A stretch of 64,000 bases of DNA from Halalkalibacter sp. APA_J-10(15) (GCF_023017105.1 NZ_JALKEV010000003.1:1-64000); one strand, 5' to 3'. Counted from the stretch's first letter, positions 20,865 through 30,629 are shown. Notes: generated by a model from the sequence alone, not told the origin. A program made the numbers and translations.

Positions 20865-21117
20865 GTTATTACTCCTCCTTATAACAGCAAACAAACGAGA
20901 AGGACCCACTTGTTTTCTCGCTATTACTTATATTGTAAGCAATGGAGACTAGAAAATCCACTTTAAATATACATCTACCTAAAAATCGAACTGTATAAAA
21001 TATAAAAGCGAGCATACTTTTTCCTTCTAGATTAAAAAGCTTGATCATACATTTCTACAAACAGCTAAGAGCGAGATAACGAATCCGGTGATAGTGAAAC
21101 TCTAGTCAGGAGGAAGA

Positions 21118-22449
21118 ATGTTGAAGAAAATTTACGTTTTGGATACGAACGTGCTCTTGCAAGATCCTTATTCGATTTATTCCTTTCAAGATAATGAAAT
21201 CGTAATCCCAGCAGTTGTACTTGAAGAATTAGATTCAAAAAAAAGGAACATGGATGAAATAGGAAGGAATGCTCGCAAGTTTTCAAAATGTATAGATAAA
21301 TTAAGAGGTGATGGCAAATTACATGAAGGTGTCCATTTACAATCTGGTGGGGTTTTAAAAGTAGAACTGAACCATAAGTCCTTTTTAAGATTGAAGGACT
21401 CATTTGCAGAAATGACGAATGATAATCGAATTATCGCAGTCGCTCTAAATCTAATGCTTGAAGAAATGGAGAAGGAGGATGGTAAGCAGGTTATTTTAGT
21501 TAGTAAAGATGCACTCGTTCGTGTGAAAGCAGATGCTCTTGGATTAGTTGCTGAAGATTTCTTAAGTGATCGTGTGATAGAATTTGAAGATGTTTACCCA
21601 GGATATGTAGAAGTATATGTGGATTCGACTGTTATGAAGAGCTTTTACGCAAAAGGAGAAATTACAATATCGGAATTAACGAAACATCCCTTTTACCCTC
21701 ATCAATTTATTATTATGAAGGATGCACTTGGGAGCTCAAGCTCTGCATTAGGTAAGGTTGAACCAAATGGTAAGAACGTAAAGCCTTTTTTAAATGAACC
21801 TGAACAAGTTTGGGGTATTCGCTCACGTAATGTCCAGCAACGTATGGCTCTAGAGCTACTATTACGTGATGACATTCATTTAGTTACAATGATAGGGAAG
21901 GCAGGGACTGGTAAGACGTTACTATCTCTGGCAGCTGGTCTGATGCAAACAGAAGATTTAGGTAAATATAAAAAATTAGTAGTGGCAAGACCAGTCGTTC
22001 CTCTTGGGAAGGATATAGGGTTTTTACCAGGTGAAAAAGAAGAAAAGCTACGACCGTGGATGCAGCCAATCCATGATAATTTAGAATTTCTATTTAATAC
22101 TAAAAAGCCTGGGGAGCTTGATCAAATTTTGGCAGGGATGGGATCGATTCAAGTAGAGGCACTAACCTATATTCGTGGAAGGAGTATTCCAGATCAATTT
22201 ATTATTATTGATGAGGCACAAAATCTAACGAAGCATGAAGTGAAGACAATATTAACTCGTGTTGGTGAAGGGAGCAAGCTTGTTCTAATGGGTGATCCAG
22301 GGCAGATCGATCATCCTTACTTGGATGAATACAATAATGGGCTCACTTATGTTGTGGAACAATTTAAAGATCAAACGGTAAGTGGACATATTAAGCTTGT
22401 AAAAGGAGAAAGATCAGGTCTAGCTCAGCTCGCTGCTGATTTGTTGTAG
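21118..22449 (+). CDS. ylaK: PIN-PhoH family ATPase (YlaK)
   Basis: Two-domain protein: an N-terminal PIN nuclease-like domain (VLDTNVLLQDP, acidic residues conserved) and a C-terminal PhoH ATPase with Walker A GKAGTGKT (260-267) and Walker B FIIIDEAQN. PhoH2-type PIN-PhoH proteins have been shown in mycobacteria to act as RNA helicase/ribonucleases; the role in Bacillus is not settled. 443 residues, usual length. AGGAGG precedes the ATG. Here ylaJ is missing between ylaI and this gene. Confidence 0.93.
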   Translation: MLKKIYVLDTNVLLQDPYSIYSFQDNEIVIPAVVLEELDSKKRNMDEIGRNARKFSKCIDKLRGDGKLHEGVHLQSGGVLKVELNHKSFLRLKDSFAEMTNDNRIIAVALNLMLEEMEKEDGKQVILVSKDALVRVKADALGLVAEDFLSDRVIEFEDVYPGYVEVYVDSTVMKSFYAKGEITISELTKHPFYPHQFIIMKDALGSSSSALGKVEPNGKNVKPFLNEPEQVWGIRSRNVQQRMALELLLRDDIHLVTMIGKAGTGKTLLSLAAGLMQTEDLGKYKKLVVARPVVPLGKDIGFLPGEKEEKLRPWMQPIHDNLEFLFNTKKPGELDQILAGMGSIQVEALTYIRGRSIPDQFIIIDEAQNLTKHEVKTILTRVGEGSKLVLMGDPGQIDHPYLDEYNNGLTYVVEQFKDQTVSGHIKLVKGERSGLAQLAADLL

Positions 22450-22476
22450 TTGAGGGGGTGCAAAGCCACCCTCAAC
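22449..22476. terminator. Short GC-rich hairpin between phoH and ylaL
   Basis: GTTGAGGG with CCCTCAAC plus an inner GGT-ACC stem lies between two convergent genes, starting at the ylaK stop codon. There is no T-run, so termination is likely but not certain. Confidence 0.5.
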
Positions 22477-22486
22477 ATAATCGTAG

Positions 22487-22993
22487 TTAATGGACAATTA
22501 TTTTCTTAATATGACGAATGGGATCATTTACATTAGAGCCGTCGCCATAGTAGAGATGGACGGGGCCATCTTCATGTAATGGTTTCCCTTCCTTAGCAAA
22601 ACCAAGTAGGGCTTTTTTCACTTGAGCATATTGTAGTGTGACAGTTTGCTCCTTGCATTCTATTTCAATAAATGTCGGTGTTTGAGTAGGTTTTGTATTT
22701 TCGATAAAAGGGAGCAGTGGTATTGCATATTTCCCATTGATTTCTCGTTGCTTCTTATGCTTAATTTCATTCCCATTTGTATGAAGGCGAGGTGGCGCAG
22801 AGCCTTCAAGGATTTCTTTGTCCCATTGAGCAGAGATCTCTTTCTTATAAATCGTATCCTCGTCTTCGTTATTAGCTTGTTCATTGAAGTATGTATCTAA
22901 ATCAACCTTCCTTTCATCAAATATCCAAACGGTTGGGTCAATCGTTAAAGGATGCTGGACATGACCTTCTATGAAAAAAACAAATTCTTGCAT
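22487..22993 (-). CDS. ylaL: YlaL-like conserved protein
   Basis: A 168-residue soluble protein (MQEFVFFIEGHVQHPLTIDP, then an acidic loop and PPRLHTNGN). Position between phoH and glutaminase, and the size, match YlaL. Some databases label relatives peptidyl-prolyl isomerase; nothing in this sequence supports that activity. Divergent from glsA, whose promoter overlaps the region just upstream. Confidence 0.72.
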   Translation of the reverse strand: MQEFVFFIEGHVQHPLTIDPTVWIFDERKVDLDTYFNEQANNEDEDTIYKKEISAQWDKEILEGSAPPRLHTNGNEIKHKKQREINGKYAIPLLPFIENTKPTQTPTFIEIECKEQTVTLQYAQVKKALLGFAKEGKPLHEDGPVHLYYGDGSNVNDPIRHIKKIIVH

Positions 22994-23006
22994 AAACGTA
23001 TCCCCC

Positions 23007-23036
23007 TTGACATGTTGTGTCTCAATAAAGTATAAA
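23007..23036 (+). promoter_or_regulatory. Sigma-A promoter of glsA
   Basis: A consensus TTGACA (23007-23012), an 18-base spacer and TATAAA (23031-23036) lie 38 bases before the glsA start codon. Confidence 0.75.
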
Positions 23037-23073
23037 TGGTTTCAATAGATTTGTCACATATGGGGGGATAAAC

Positions 23074-24000
23074 GTGGTCTGTGAATATGGAACTGAATTA
23101 AAGCGAATGGTTGAGGTCGCACGCGTACATACAGAAAATGGGAAGCTTGCCGATTATATACCTGCATTAACAAAGGCGAATCCGGGCGATATAGCTGTTT
23201 CAATATTTGATGGTCAATCTACGTGCTTTAGTGAAGGAAATTACAATCAACGTTTTACGCTTCAAAGTATATCTAAAATTTTAACACTTGCGCTAGCATT
23301 GATCGATCATGGTGAAGATGTGGTTTTCAATAAAGTTGGAATGGAGCCTACTGGTGATCCTTTTAATTCAATCGTCAAGCTTGAGTCTCATAAGCCATCT
23401 AAACCATTAAATCCAATGATTAATGCAGGTGCTCTAGCCGTCAGTTCATTAATATTAGGTGAATCCGCAAATGAAAAGGTAGATCGGTTAATTGCTTTTG
23501 TTTGTCAGCTTAGTGGTAATGATTTTTTGACATATAGTGCCGATGTAGCTCAGTCAGAATTTGAGACTGCAGACTTAAATCGGTCTCTAGCTTATTTCAT
23601 GAAGCAACATGGTGTCATTACCGAAAATGTAGAGGAATTGCTATCATTTTACACGAAGCAATGTGCAATTGAAGTCTCATGTGAGGACCTTGCCCGAATT
23701 GGCTATGTTTTAGCGAACAAAGGTAAAAATGAAGATGGAATAGAGGTGATTCCCGCAGACGTTGCTAGAATTGTAAAGACATTCATGGTTACTTGTGGCA
23801 TGTACAATGCATCTGGTGAGTTTGCCATTAAAGTTGGAATTCCAGCTAAGAGTGGTGTGGCAGGTGGAATTCTTTGTGCAGTCCCGAATAAGATGGGGAT
23901 AGGGATCTATGGTCCAGCCCTAGATGAAAAAGGAAATAGCATTGCTGGAATGAAATTACTTGAGCTTATTTCTGAACGATACGAATTAAGTATTTTTTAG
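23074..24000 (+). CDS. glsA: Glutaminase
   Basis: Hydrolyses glutamine to glutamate and ammonia; a serine-dependent enzyme with a beta-lactamase-like fold. The catalytic S-x-x-K is SISK (Ser65, Lys68), and conserved PLNPMINAGAL and GIPAKSGVAGG are present. 308 residues, normal. GTG start after a run of G (GGGGGGATAAAC). Corresponds to YlaM (GlsA2) by position before ylaN. Confidence 0.94.
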   Translation: MVCEYGTELKRMVEVARVHTENGKLADYIPALTKANPGDIAVSIFDGQSTCFSEGNYNQRFTLQSISKILTLALALIDHGEDVVFNKVGMEPTGDPFNSIVKLESHKPSKPLNPMINAGALAVSSLILGESANEKVDRLIAFVCQLSGNDFLTYSADVAQSEFETADLNRSLAYFMKQHGVITENVEELLSFYTKQCAIEVSCEDLARIGYVLANKGKNEDGIEVIPADVARIVKTFMVTCGMYNASGEFAIKVGIPAKSGVAGGILCAVPNKMGIGIYGPALDEKGNSIAGMKLLELISERYELSIF

Positions 24001-24011
24001 ATATGGATAAA

Positions 24012-24026
24012 TGAGAATGATTCTTA
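24012..24026. promoter_or_regulatory. Fur-box-like palindrome upstream of ylaN
   Basis: TGAGAATGATTCTTA is a 7-1-7 palindrome that matches the Bacillus Fur box TGATAATNATTATCA at 11 of the 14 defined positions. It lies between glsA and ylaN, about 25 bases upstream of the ylaN -35. YlaN is itself an iron-binding protein that acts on Fur, so iron control of ylaN would be a feedback loop. This is inference from sequence. Confidence 0.5.
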
Positions 24027-24051
24027 TAACCAATGTTTCTGATTAAAATCA

Positions 24052-24080
24052 TTGCTTTTTCTTGCTAGAAAAGATACTAT
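24052..24080 (+). promoter_or_regulatory. Sigma-A promoter of ylaN
   Basis: TTGCTT (24052-24057) and TATC-like TACTAT (24075-24080) with a 17-base spacer, 34 bases before the ylaN ATG. Confidence 0.7.
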
Positions 24081-24113
24081 TAAGACAAGATTATTCATGA
24101 GGGAGGGGTCCAG

Positions 24114-24395
24114 ATGTCAGCTAAAATGTTGACTGAAGATAGAGATAAAGCATTTGCCCTTCTGAAATCAGATGCGGATAAAATTAGGCAGCTAATTGAG
24201 GTACAAATGGAAAATTTAACAATGCCTCAATGCCCTTTATATGAGGATGTCCTAGATACACAGATGTTCGGATTATCGAAGGAGATTCATTTTGCTGTCC
24301 GATTAGGCTTAATAGAAGAAGAAGATGGCAAGCAGATTCTAGATGAACTAGAACGTAAATTAGCAGATCTTCATGATTCTACAACTAGAGCATAA
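24114..24395 (+). CDS. ylaN: YlaN, iron-binding UPF0358 protein
   Basis: A 93-residue helical protein with the family segments [34 protein letters not shown] and [11 protein letters not shown]. In B. subtilis and Staphylococcus aureus YlaN is needed under iron limitation, binds iron and interacts with Fur to relieve repression. GAGGGAGGGG precedes the ATG. Own promoter and terminator, so monocistronic. In B. subtilis the next genes are ftsW and pycA; here ctaA follows directly. Confidence 0.93.
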   Translation: MSAKMLTEDRDKAFALLKSDADKIRQLIEVQMENLTMPQCPLYEDVLDTQMFGLSKEIHFAVRLGLIEEEDGKQILDELERKLADLHDSTTRA

Positions 24396-24432
24396 AAAGT
24401 CAAGCTATCCATGATGGTAGCTTGACTTTTTA
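24395..24432 (+). terminator. Terminator of ylaN
   Basis: AAAAGTCAAGCTA pairs with TAGCTTGACTTTT and is followed by TTATTTAT, directly after the stop codon. Confidence 0.9.
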
Positions 24433-24475
24433 TTTATCTCATAAAATCTATACAAAGAATGTGACTGTATAAGAC

Positions 24476-24497
24476 TTAATATTAAATGTTTAATATT
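24476..24497. repeat. AT-only palindrome between ylaN and ctaA
   Basis: AATATTAAA and TTTAATATT form a near-perfect palindrome around TG. It lies downstream of the minus-strand ctaA. No regulator is known to me for it; it may be chance in AT-rich DNA. Confidence 0.3.
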
Positions 24498-24548
24498 GGT
24501 TTGATAGGTAAAGCTAAAAACGATATAGGGTCAGCTTTTTAATGATAA

Positions 24549-25442
24549 CTAGTTCTTTCTAAGTAGAACCATAACAACATAACTAAGTACTGAAAACAGT
24601 ACGGATATAATGAGCGCATGTAACAAACCAATTGAAAGAACTTCATTTTCTGTAAATACGACAGATATACCACTGACTAATTGTGCAGTTACAAGTACAA
24701 AAGAAAGGATCGTTGCCCATAATAATACTCGTTCATGCTTATAATGTTTAACCGTCCAGAGCATCAAAGCGAGAAGGACGAGTAGAAGAAGGGTACCAGC
24801 TACCCTGTGAAAATAGTGTGCGCCTACTGGCCCAGCAAGCCCAGGGAAAAGCATGCCGTTACATAATGGAAACCCAGAACATGCTAGTGTTGCCTGTGTA
24901 TGCTTCACATAGGCCCCGGTATAAATAACAGCATAACAATACGTGATCGTCATAAAGACAAAATATTTATAGCGGTTCGATACATGAACTAATACACGGG
25001 ACCCCTTTGAGTCTTCATAGGCTAGAACGGTTAGTAAGACGACAGCAGCAAGTGACATCGCTGATATACCAAAATGTAAAGCGAGAATCGCCTTTGATTG
25101 ACCGAAAACAACAGCACCAGCACCTAAGAGACCTTGGAATATGATTAAAATGACTGCAAGTGTTGCCATTAATCTTGTTTCTTTTACATGCTTTAACTGC
25201 TTCCAAGACCATAAGGCAAGTATAATGATAAGTGCTCCTACCAAACCAGAAACAATACGGTGACTATATTCAATAATTGTTTCAATAGCAGGATTTGTTG
25301 GAATCACTTCTCCAAAGCAAAGGGGCCAAGTAGCACCACAGCCTTCACCGGACTCTGTTTTTGTAACGAGTGCGCCTTGAATGAGTACGATTAACACACC
25401 AATTGAGGTTAATGTACCAAAGATTTTTAATTTTTTATGCAT
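24549..25442 (-). CDS. ctaA: Haem A synthase
   Basis: Integral membrane enzyme that converts haem O to haem A for the caa3/aa3 oxidases. About eight membrane segments; the extracellular cysteine pair CGATWPLC near residues 35-42 and a second pair ACSGFPLC are present, with haem-ligand His in SHRI, HFGIS and HRVAG. ATG at 25442 is chosen (AAAGGTG, 6-base spacing; MHKKLKIFG aligns with the B. subtilis start). Divergent from ctaB, as in B. subtilis. Confidence 0.95.
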   Translation of the reverse strand: MHKKLKIFGTLTSIGVLIVLIQGALVTKTESGEGCGATWPLCFGEVIPTNPAIETIIEYSHRIVSGLVGALIIILALWSWKQLKHVKETRLMATLAVILIIFQGLLGAGAVVFGQSKAILALHFGISAMSLAAVVLLTVLAYEDSKGSRVLVHVSNRYKYFVFMTITYCYAVIYTGAYVKHTQATLACSGFPLCNGMLFPGLAGPVGAHYFHRVAGTLLLLVLLALMLWTVKHYKHERVLLWATILSFVLVTAQLVSGISVVFTENEVLSIGLLHALIISVLFSVLSYVVMVLLRKN

Positions 25443-25612
25443 AGACATCACCTTTCTTCTATAAAAATGCTCCGAAATATGCTAGAGTAAGCTATGGTAT
25501 GTGACTACTTACCCATTGATCTTATGTAGAATCATGAGAAAAGTCAATTTAACAAAGATGAAGATTTTATGACATACATAATTGTGAAGAAAATGTGAAC
25601 CTGATGATTTTA

Positions 25613-25641
25613 GTGAAACTCGTAAGATTTTAAGATATAAT
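25613..25641 (+). promoter_or_regulatory. Candidate promoter of ctaB
   Basis: GTGAAA (25613-25618) and a perfect TATAAT (25636-25641) with a 17-base spacer lie 90 bases before ctaB, in the 288-base interval between divergent ctaA and ctaB. Confidence 0.6.
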
Positions 25642-25730
25642 GTCACTGTACTCGTTATTAGGTGATAGGGTTATGCACCTAATTATTTTTTATAATGTGG
25701 CTTGTTACCTTTAAAGGAGGTGAAGAATGG

Positions 25731-26663
25731 ATGAATAAGTCAAATACGGCATTTGAAGCAACTGAGGTGATCAATTCTGACTCACCAATAACTACAAGTC
25801 ATCAAAAGTCTTGGAAAGATTATTTAGTTCTAGCTAAGCATGGAATTGTGACATCTAATTTGATTACGACATTTGCTGGCTTTTATTTAGCGGTAGTCTA
25901 TACAGGAGTAGGCCTAGGTTCTCAGCTTTCAACGATGATTTTTGCACTAGTGGGTGCAGCACTTGTGATGGCAGGCGGCTGTACATTAAACAATTATATT
26001 GACCGTGATATTGATCATATTATGGAAAGAACAAAGGAACGTCCATCAGTGACAGGTCGATTCTCAGCAAATCAAGTATTAGTATTAGGGTTAGTACAAG
26101 CTGCTGCTGGTCTAGCTTTTCTTTCGCTGACGACTGCATCTGCTGTTGTTATAGGGTTGATCGGTTTGTTTATCTATGTTGTACTTTATACGATGTGGAC
26201 GAAGAGGACAACGACGTTAAATACAATTGTCGGTAGCTTTTCTGGTGCAGTACCACCACTTATTGGGTGGGCAGCTGTAGACGGTGGCTTACACTCATAT
26301 GCTTGGTTGTTATTCTTTATCATGTTCTTTTGGCAACCTCCTCATTTTTTAGCGTTAGCAATGAAACGTGTGGAAGAGTATCGAGCTGCGGGCATTCCGA
26401 TGCTTCCGGTTGTTGCTGGTTTCGCGATGACAAAACGACAAATTGTTGTTTATGTAGCGGCTTTGTTGCCAGTGTCTCTTATGCTATATCCATTTGGGAT
26501 TGTTTATACGATCGTTGCCTCTGCTTTAGGATTGGGTTGGCTATTGTTAGGATTAGCAGGCTTCAAAATGAAGGATGACATTAAGTGGGCTCGGTATATG
26601 TTTGTGTATTCACTTAATTATTTAACAATACTATTTGTTCTTATGGTTGTTGTTCATATTTAA
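25731..26663 (+). CDS. ctaB: Protohaem IX farnesyltransferase (haem O synthase)
   Basis: Adds the farnesyl chain to haem B in the membrane, giving haem O for CtaA. UbiA-type prenyltransferase with the Asp-rich [12 protein letters not shown] motif, TKERP and the second loop [10 protein letters not shown], and about nine membrane segments. Start at 25731 follows AAAGGAGGTGAAG; the open frame begins 36 bases earlier without such a site. 310 residues. First gene of the ctaBCDEF run. Confidence 0.95.
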   Translation: MNKSNTAFEATEVINSDSPITTSHQKSWKDYLVLAKHGIVTSNLITTFAGFYLAVVYTGVGLGSQLSTMIFALVGAALVMAGGCTLNNYIDRDIDHIMERTKERPSVTGRFSANQVLVLGLVQAAAGLAFLSLTTASAVVIGLIGLFIYVVLYTMWTKRTTTLNTIVGSFSGAVPPLIGWAAVDGGLHSYAWLLFFIMFFWQPPHFLALAMKRVEEYRAAGIPMLPVVAGFAMTKRQIVVYVAALLPVSLMLYPFGIVYTIVASALGLGWLLLGLAGFKMKDDIKWARYMFVYSLNYLTILFVLMVVVHI

Positions 26664-26732
26664 GGATATGAACCGACTAAAGATATAAACATTAATACGA
26701 ATGATCGTATGAAAGTGAGGTTGAATTATCTG

Positions 26733-27764
26733 ATGAAACTTTGGAAAACATCTTGGCGTTTCCTGTCTCTGTCATTGCTCGTCTTTTTCCTTTCGGGCTG
26801 TCTTGGGGAGACTAATTTAACTGCCCTTGATCCAAAGGGACCACAATCAGAGTGGCTATTTGATAACATGCTTCTTTCCTTGTATGTTATGGCATTTGTC
26901 ACGATTGTCGTGTTTGCAATCTTTTTTATCATTCTTGCAAAATTTCGTCGCCAGCCTGGAGATGACGAAATCCCTAAGCAAGTTCACGGAAATACAGCAC
27001 TTGAAATTACATGGACTGTTATTCCGATTATCTTGCTTACTATTTTAGCTGTCCCAACAATTACAGGTACGTTTATGTTAGCTGATATGGAGCCTGATCC
27101 AGAAGTTGGGGAAGATACGCTCTACATTAAAGTAACTGGACACCAGTTCTGGTGGCAGTTTGACTATGAAGACGAAGAATTTACAGCTGGAAATGATGTA
27201 TACATACCAGTTGGGGAAAAGGTTATCTTTGAACTACACGCACAAGATGTTATTCATTCATTTTGGGTACCAGCATTAGGTGGTAAAGTCGATACAATTC
27301 CTGGTATTACGAACCATCTATGGCTTGAAGCATCTGAGCCAGGAATTTACAAAGGAAAATGTGCTGAGCTTTGTGGAGCATCGCATGCATTAATGGATTT
27401 CAAAGTGATTGCGCTTGAGCGTGATGATTACGATGCGTGGGTAGCTGGCATGCAGGCGGAAGAAGTTGAGCCAACAGATACATTAGCGCAACAAGGTCGT
27501 GAAGTATTTGAAGAGCAATCTTGTATTGGCTGTCATGCGGTTGGTGGAATGGGTACAGCTGCAGGTCCTGCACTGACGGATTTCGCTAATCGTGAAACAC
27601 TTGGAAATTACTTAGAAAATAATGATGAGAACTTAGAAGCGTGGATTCGTGATGCTGAAGCGTTGAAACAAGGCGCTGTTATGCCTGCATATCCTGAATC
27701 AGAACTAAATGATGAAGATATGGAAGCACTGATTGCTTATTTACGTTCTCTATCAATTGACTAG
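26733..27764 (+). CDS. ctaC: Cytochrome caa3 oxidase subunit II with cytochrome c domain
   Basis: Lipoprotein subunit II (LSGC lipobox) with two membrane segments, a CuA domain (HSFWVPALGGKVD and CAELCGASHALM, holding the His, two Cys and Met ligands) and a C-terminal cytochrome c domain with the haem motif CIGCH and distal Met in VMPAYP. The fused cytochrome marks this as a caa3 oxidase. ATG at 26733 follows GAGG and gives a normal signal peptide; an ATG 24 bases upstream lacks a ribosome-binding site. Confidence 0.95.
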   Translation: MKLWKTSWRFLSLSLLVFFLSGCLGETNLTALDPKGPQSEWLFDNMLLSLYVMAFVTIVVFAIFFIILAKFRRQPGDDEIPKQVHGNTALEITWTVIPIILLTILAVPTITGTFMLADMEPDPEVGEDTLYIKVTGHQFWWQFDYEDEEFTAGNDVYIPVGEKVIFELHAQDVIHSFWVPALGGKVDTIPGITNHLWLEASEPGIYKGKCAELCGASHALMDFKVIALERDDYDAWVAGMQAEEVEPTDTLAQQGREVFEEQSCIGCHAVGGMGTAAGPALTDFANRETLGNYLENNDENLEAWIRDAEALKQGAVMPAYPESELNDEDMEALIAYLRSLSID

Positions 27765-27784
27765 AAATAAAGGAGGTTAACCCT

Positions 27785-29656
27785 TTGGCTACACAGAAAA
27801 AGGAAAAAAGCGTCATCTGGGATTGGTTAACGACAGTTGACCATAAGAAGCTAGGCATCATGTATTTAATTGCCGGGACGCTTTTCTTTGTTAAAGCTGG
27901 AATTATGGCGTTATTTATGCGTATCCAGCTCATGTATCCAGATATGAATTTTTTAAGTGGTCAAACATTTAATGAATTTATTACGATGCATGGGACGATC
28001 ATGTTGTTTTTAGCAGCAACGCCATTATTATTTGCCTTTATGAACTATGTAATTCCGTTACAAATCGGAGCAAGAGATGTGGCTTTCCCATTTGTTAACG
28101 CTTTAGGTTTTTGGATCTTCCTATCAGGGGGATTATTACTAAGTATGAGTTGGTTCTTTGGTGGAGGTCCTGATGCTGGTTGGACAGCTTACGTTCCTCT
28201 ATCGAGTCGTGATTATGCGGGCGTAGGACTCGACTTTTACGTTTTAGGTCTACAAGTTTCTGGTATCGGTACGCTCGTTTCGGCTATTAACTTCTTAGTC
28301 ACGATTATTAATATGCGTGCACCAGGAATGACGATGATGCGTTTACCATTATTTGTGTGGACGTCATTTGTTACATCAACATTAATCTTATTTGCCTTTA
28401 CGCCATTAGCTGCTGGGCTTGCGTTATTAATGTTGGACCGTCTGTTTGATGGGCAGTTCTTCATATCGAGCATGGGCGGTAATGCCGTGTTATGGCAACA
28501 TATATTCTGGATCTTCGGACACCCAGAAGTGTACATCCTTGTTTTACCAGCGTTTGGTATTATTTCAGAAGTGATACCGGCCTTTGCAAGAAAACGTTTA
28601 TTTGGTTATACAGCGATGGTATTTGCTACAATGATTATTGCATTCTTAGGGTTTATGGTTTGGGCTCACCATATGTTTACAGTTGGTATGGGACCAGTTG
28701 CGAACTCTATATTTGCGATCACGACGATGACCATTGCTGTACCTACTGGGATCAAAATCTTTAACTGGCTCTTCACCATGTGGGGCGGTAAGATTACGTT
28801 TAATACAGCAATGATGTTTGCTTCATCATTTGTACCTACGTTTGTATTAGGTGGGGTAACAGGGGTTATGTTAGCAATGGCACCAGTTGACCACCTTTAC
28901 CATGATACGTACTTTGTTGTTGCTCACTTCCACTATATTATTGTTGGTGGTATCGTTCTTTCATTATTTGCTGGCTTGTTCTATTGGTATCCTAAAATGT
29001 TTGGACATAAATTAAATGAAACACTTGGTAAATTGTTTTTCTGGATTTTCTATATCGGTTTCCATTTAACATTCTTTGTTCAACATTTACTAGGGTTAAT
29101 GGGTATGCCACGTCGTGTATACACATACTTAGAAGGCCAAGGATTAGAGCTATTTAATTTAATTAGTACAATTGGTACGTTCTTCATGTCTGCAGGTATT
29201 ATCTTATTAGTTATTAATATCATTTACTCTGCAATTAAGGGAGAGCGTGTAACGGTTGCCGATCCATGGGATGCACGTACGTTGGAATGGGCTACACCGA
29301 CACCGGTGCCAGAGTATAACTTTGCTCAAACACCACAGGTTCGTTCATTAGACCCATTATTCTATGAGAAAATTCATGGAGATGGCAAGATGAAGCCTGC
29401 TGAGCCTGTTGCTGATATTCATATGCCTAATGGATCAATACTACCGTTAATCATTTCAGTTGGTCTATTCTTTGCTGGTTTTGGCTTTATCATGATGAAT
29501 ATGGAGAATCCAATTATTCATCCATTAGTCGTTGCAGTGGGTGGTTTGGTCATTACTTTTGGAGCGATGTTTGTCCGTTCTATTAAAGAAGATCATGGCT
29601 ATCACATTCCTGCATCTCAAGTTAAAGCAGATTTAAATGAGAAGGGAGGAAACTAA
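27785..29656 (+). CDS. ctaD: Cytochrome caa3 oxidase subunit I
   Basis: Haem-copper catalytic subunit that reduces oxygen and pumps protons. About 14 membrane segments; the haem/CuB ligands are in HGTIM, HPEVYILVLP, HHMFTVGM and HFHYIIVGG. TTG start after AAAGGAGGTTAA. 623 residues, normal for Bacillus CtaD. 20 bases after ctaC and 3 before ctaE. Confidence 0.97.
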   Translation: MATQKKEKSVIWDWLTTVDHKKLGIMYLIAGTLFFVKAGIMALFMRIQLMYPDMNFLSGQTFNEFITMHGTIMLFLAATPLLFAFMNYVIPLQIGARDVAFPFVNALGFWIFLSGGLLLSMSWFFGGGPDAGWTAYVPLSSRDYAGVGLDFYVLGLQVSGIGTLVSAINFLVTIINMRAPGMTMMRLPLFVWTSFVTSTLILFAFTPLAAGLALLMLDRLFDGQFFISSMGGNAVLWQHIFWIFGHPEVYILVLPAFGIISEVIPAFARKRLFGYTAMVFATMIIAFLGFMVWAHHMFTVGMGPVANSIFAITTMTIAVPTGIKIFNWLFTMWGGKITFNTAMMFASSFVPTFVLGGVTGVMLAMAPVDHLYHDTYFVVAHFHYIIVGGIVLSLFAGLFYWYPKMFGHKLNETLGKLFFWIFYIGFHLTFFVQHLLGLMGMPRRVYTYLEGQGLELFNLISTIGTFFMSAGIILLVINIIYSAIKGERVTVADPWDARTLEWATPTPVPEYNFAQTPQVRSLDPLFYEKIHGDGKMKPAEPVADIHMPNGSILPLIISVGLFFAGFGFIMMNMENPIIHPLVVAVGGLVITFGAMFVRSIKEDHGYHIPASQVKADLNEKGGN

Positions 29657-29659
29657 GAA

Positions 29660-30283
29660 ATGGCGGGTTCAGTTGATACTTCAAAGGGTCTTCCCTCTCA
29701 TCCGGAGAGAGCAACACTTGAAGGGAAAAACAAGTTTCTCGGTTTCTGGTTCTTCCTAGGTGGGGAAACGATTTTATTCGCAACGTTCTTTGGTACGTAC
29801 CTTGCATTAAGGAATGGTGTTGCGGATGGTCCAACATCACAAGAAATGTTTCATCTTCCACTCGTTTTTATTATGACGATGATTCTACTTACTAGTAGCT
29901 TGACGAGTGTACTTGCGATGTTCGCAATGAAGAAGAATCAGTTTACGAAGTTTAAAGTGTGGATGTGGATTACCGTTCTATTAGGTCTTTCGTTCATCTC
30001 TCTTGAAATTTATGAATTTTATGAGTATGTACATCATGGGCTTGGATACTCAACAAGTGCATTTGCTTCGTCCTTTTATACACTAGTAGGATTACATGGA
30101 GCCCACGTAGCCTTTGGTTTAGGTTGGATTATTGTTTTGTTAATTCGATATAATAAATCAGGTATTACGTTAACGAATGCACCTAAGTTTTATGTCGCTA
30201 GTTTATATTGGCACTTTATCGACGTTGTGTGGGTATTTATTTTCACCGTTGTCTATCTCATGGGAGTAGGAGGAGGTCACTAA
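29660..30283 (+). CDS. ctaE: Cytochrome caa3 oxidase subunit III
   Basis: Membrane subunit with five helices, the short Bacillus form (207 residues). Conserved segments FGTYLALR, LEIYEFYEYVHHG, LVGLHGAHVAFGL and YWHFIDVVWVFIF. AAGGGAGGAAAC before the ATG. Ends one base before ctaF. Confidence 0.96.
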   Translation: MAGSVDTSKGLPSHPERATLEGKNKFLGFWFFLGGETILFATFFGTYLALRNGVADGPTSQEMFHLPLVFIMTMILLTSSLTSVLAMFAMKKNQFTKFKVWMWITVLLGLSFISLEIYEFYEYVHHGLGYSTSAFASSFYTLVGLHGAHVAFGLGWIIVLLIRYNKSGITLTNAPKFYVASLYWHFIDVVWVFIFTVVYLMGVGGGH

Positions 30284-30284
30284 T

Positions 30285-30629
30285 ATGGCGGATCATTTAA
30301 GTCAACCTTTTGAGAAGAGTGCTATGACCAATGAGGAAAAGAGACAGACCCAGAAAGAAATCAAAAAGCAAATTGTCGTATTTGTCTTAATGATCTTTTT
30401 AACGGTCTTATCATTTCTAGCAGTTGGTGCTGACTTAATACCACGTTCATTTGCGATTCCATTCATACTCATCCTTGCAGTGATTCAGTTTGCGTTGCAA
30501 TTAGTATTTTTCATGCATCTCAAGGATAAGGACCATGGATGGGCAACTGCCTTTATGATCTCTGGTATTTTCGTAACAGTACCAACAATAGCTGCTTTAA
30601 TGTTATTGATTGGAGTTGTAAAATATTAA
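30285..30629 (+). CDS. ctaF: Cytochrome caa3 oxidase subunit IV
   Basis: Small subunit with three helices (about 30-50, 60-80, 90-112), including the family segment LQLVFFMHLKDKDHGW. The N-terminus is charged and cytoplasmic. AGTAGGAGGAGG lies within the end of ctaE, so the genes are translationally linked. A terminator follows; ctaG does not. Confidence 0.94.
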   Translation: MADHLSQPFEKSAMTNEEKRQTQKEIKKQIVVFVLMIFLTVLSFLAVGADLIPRSFAIPFILILAVIQFALQLVFFMHLKDKDHGWATAFMISGIFVTVPTIAALMLLIGVVKY

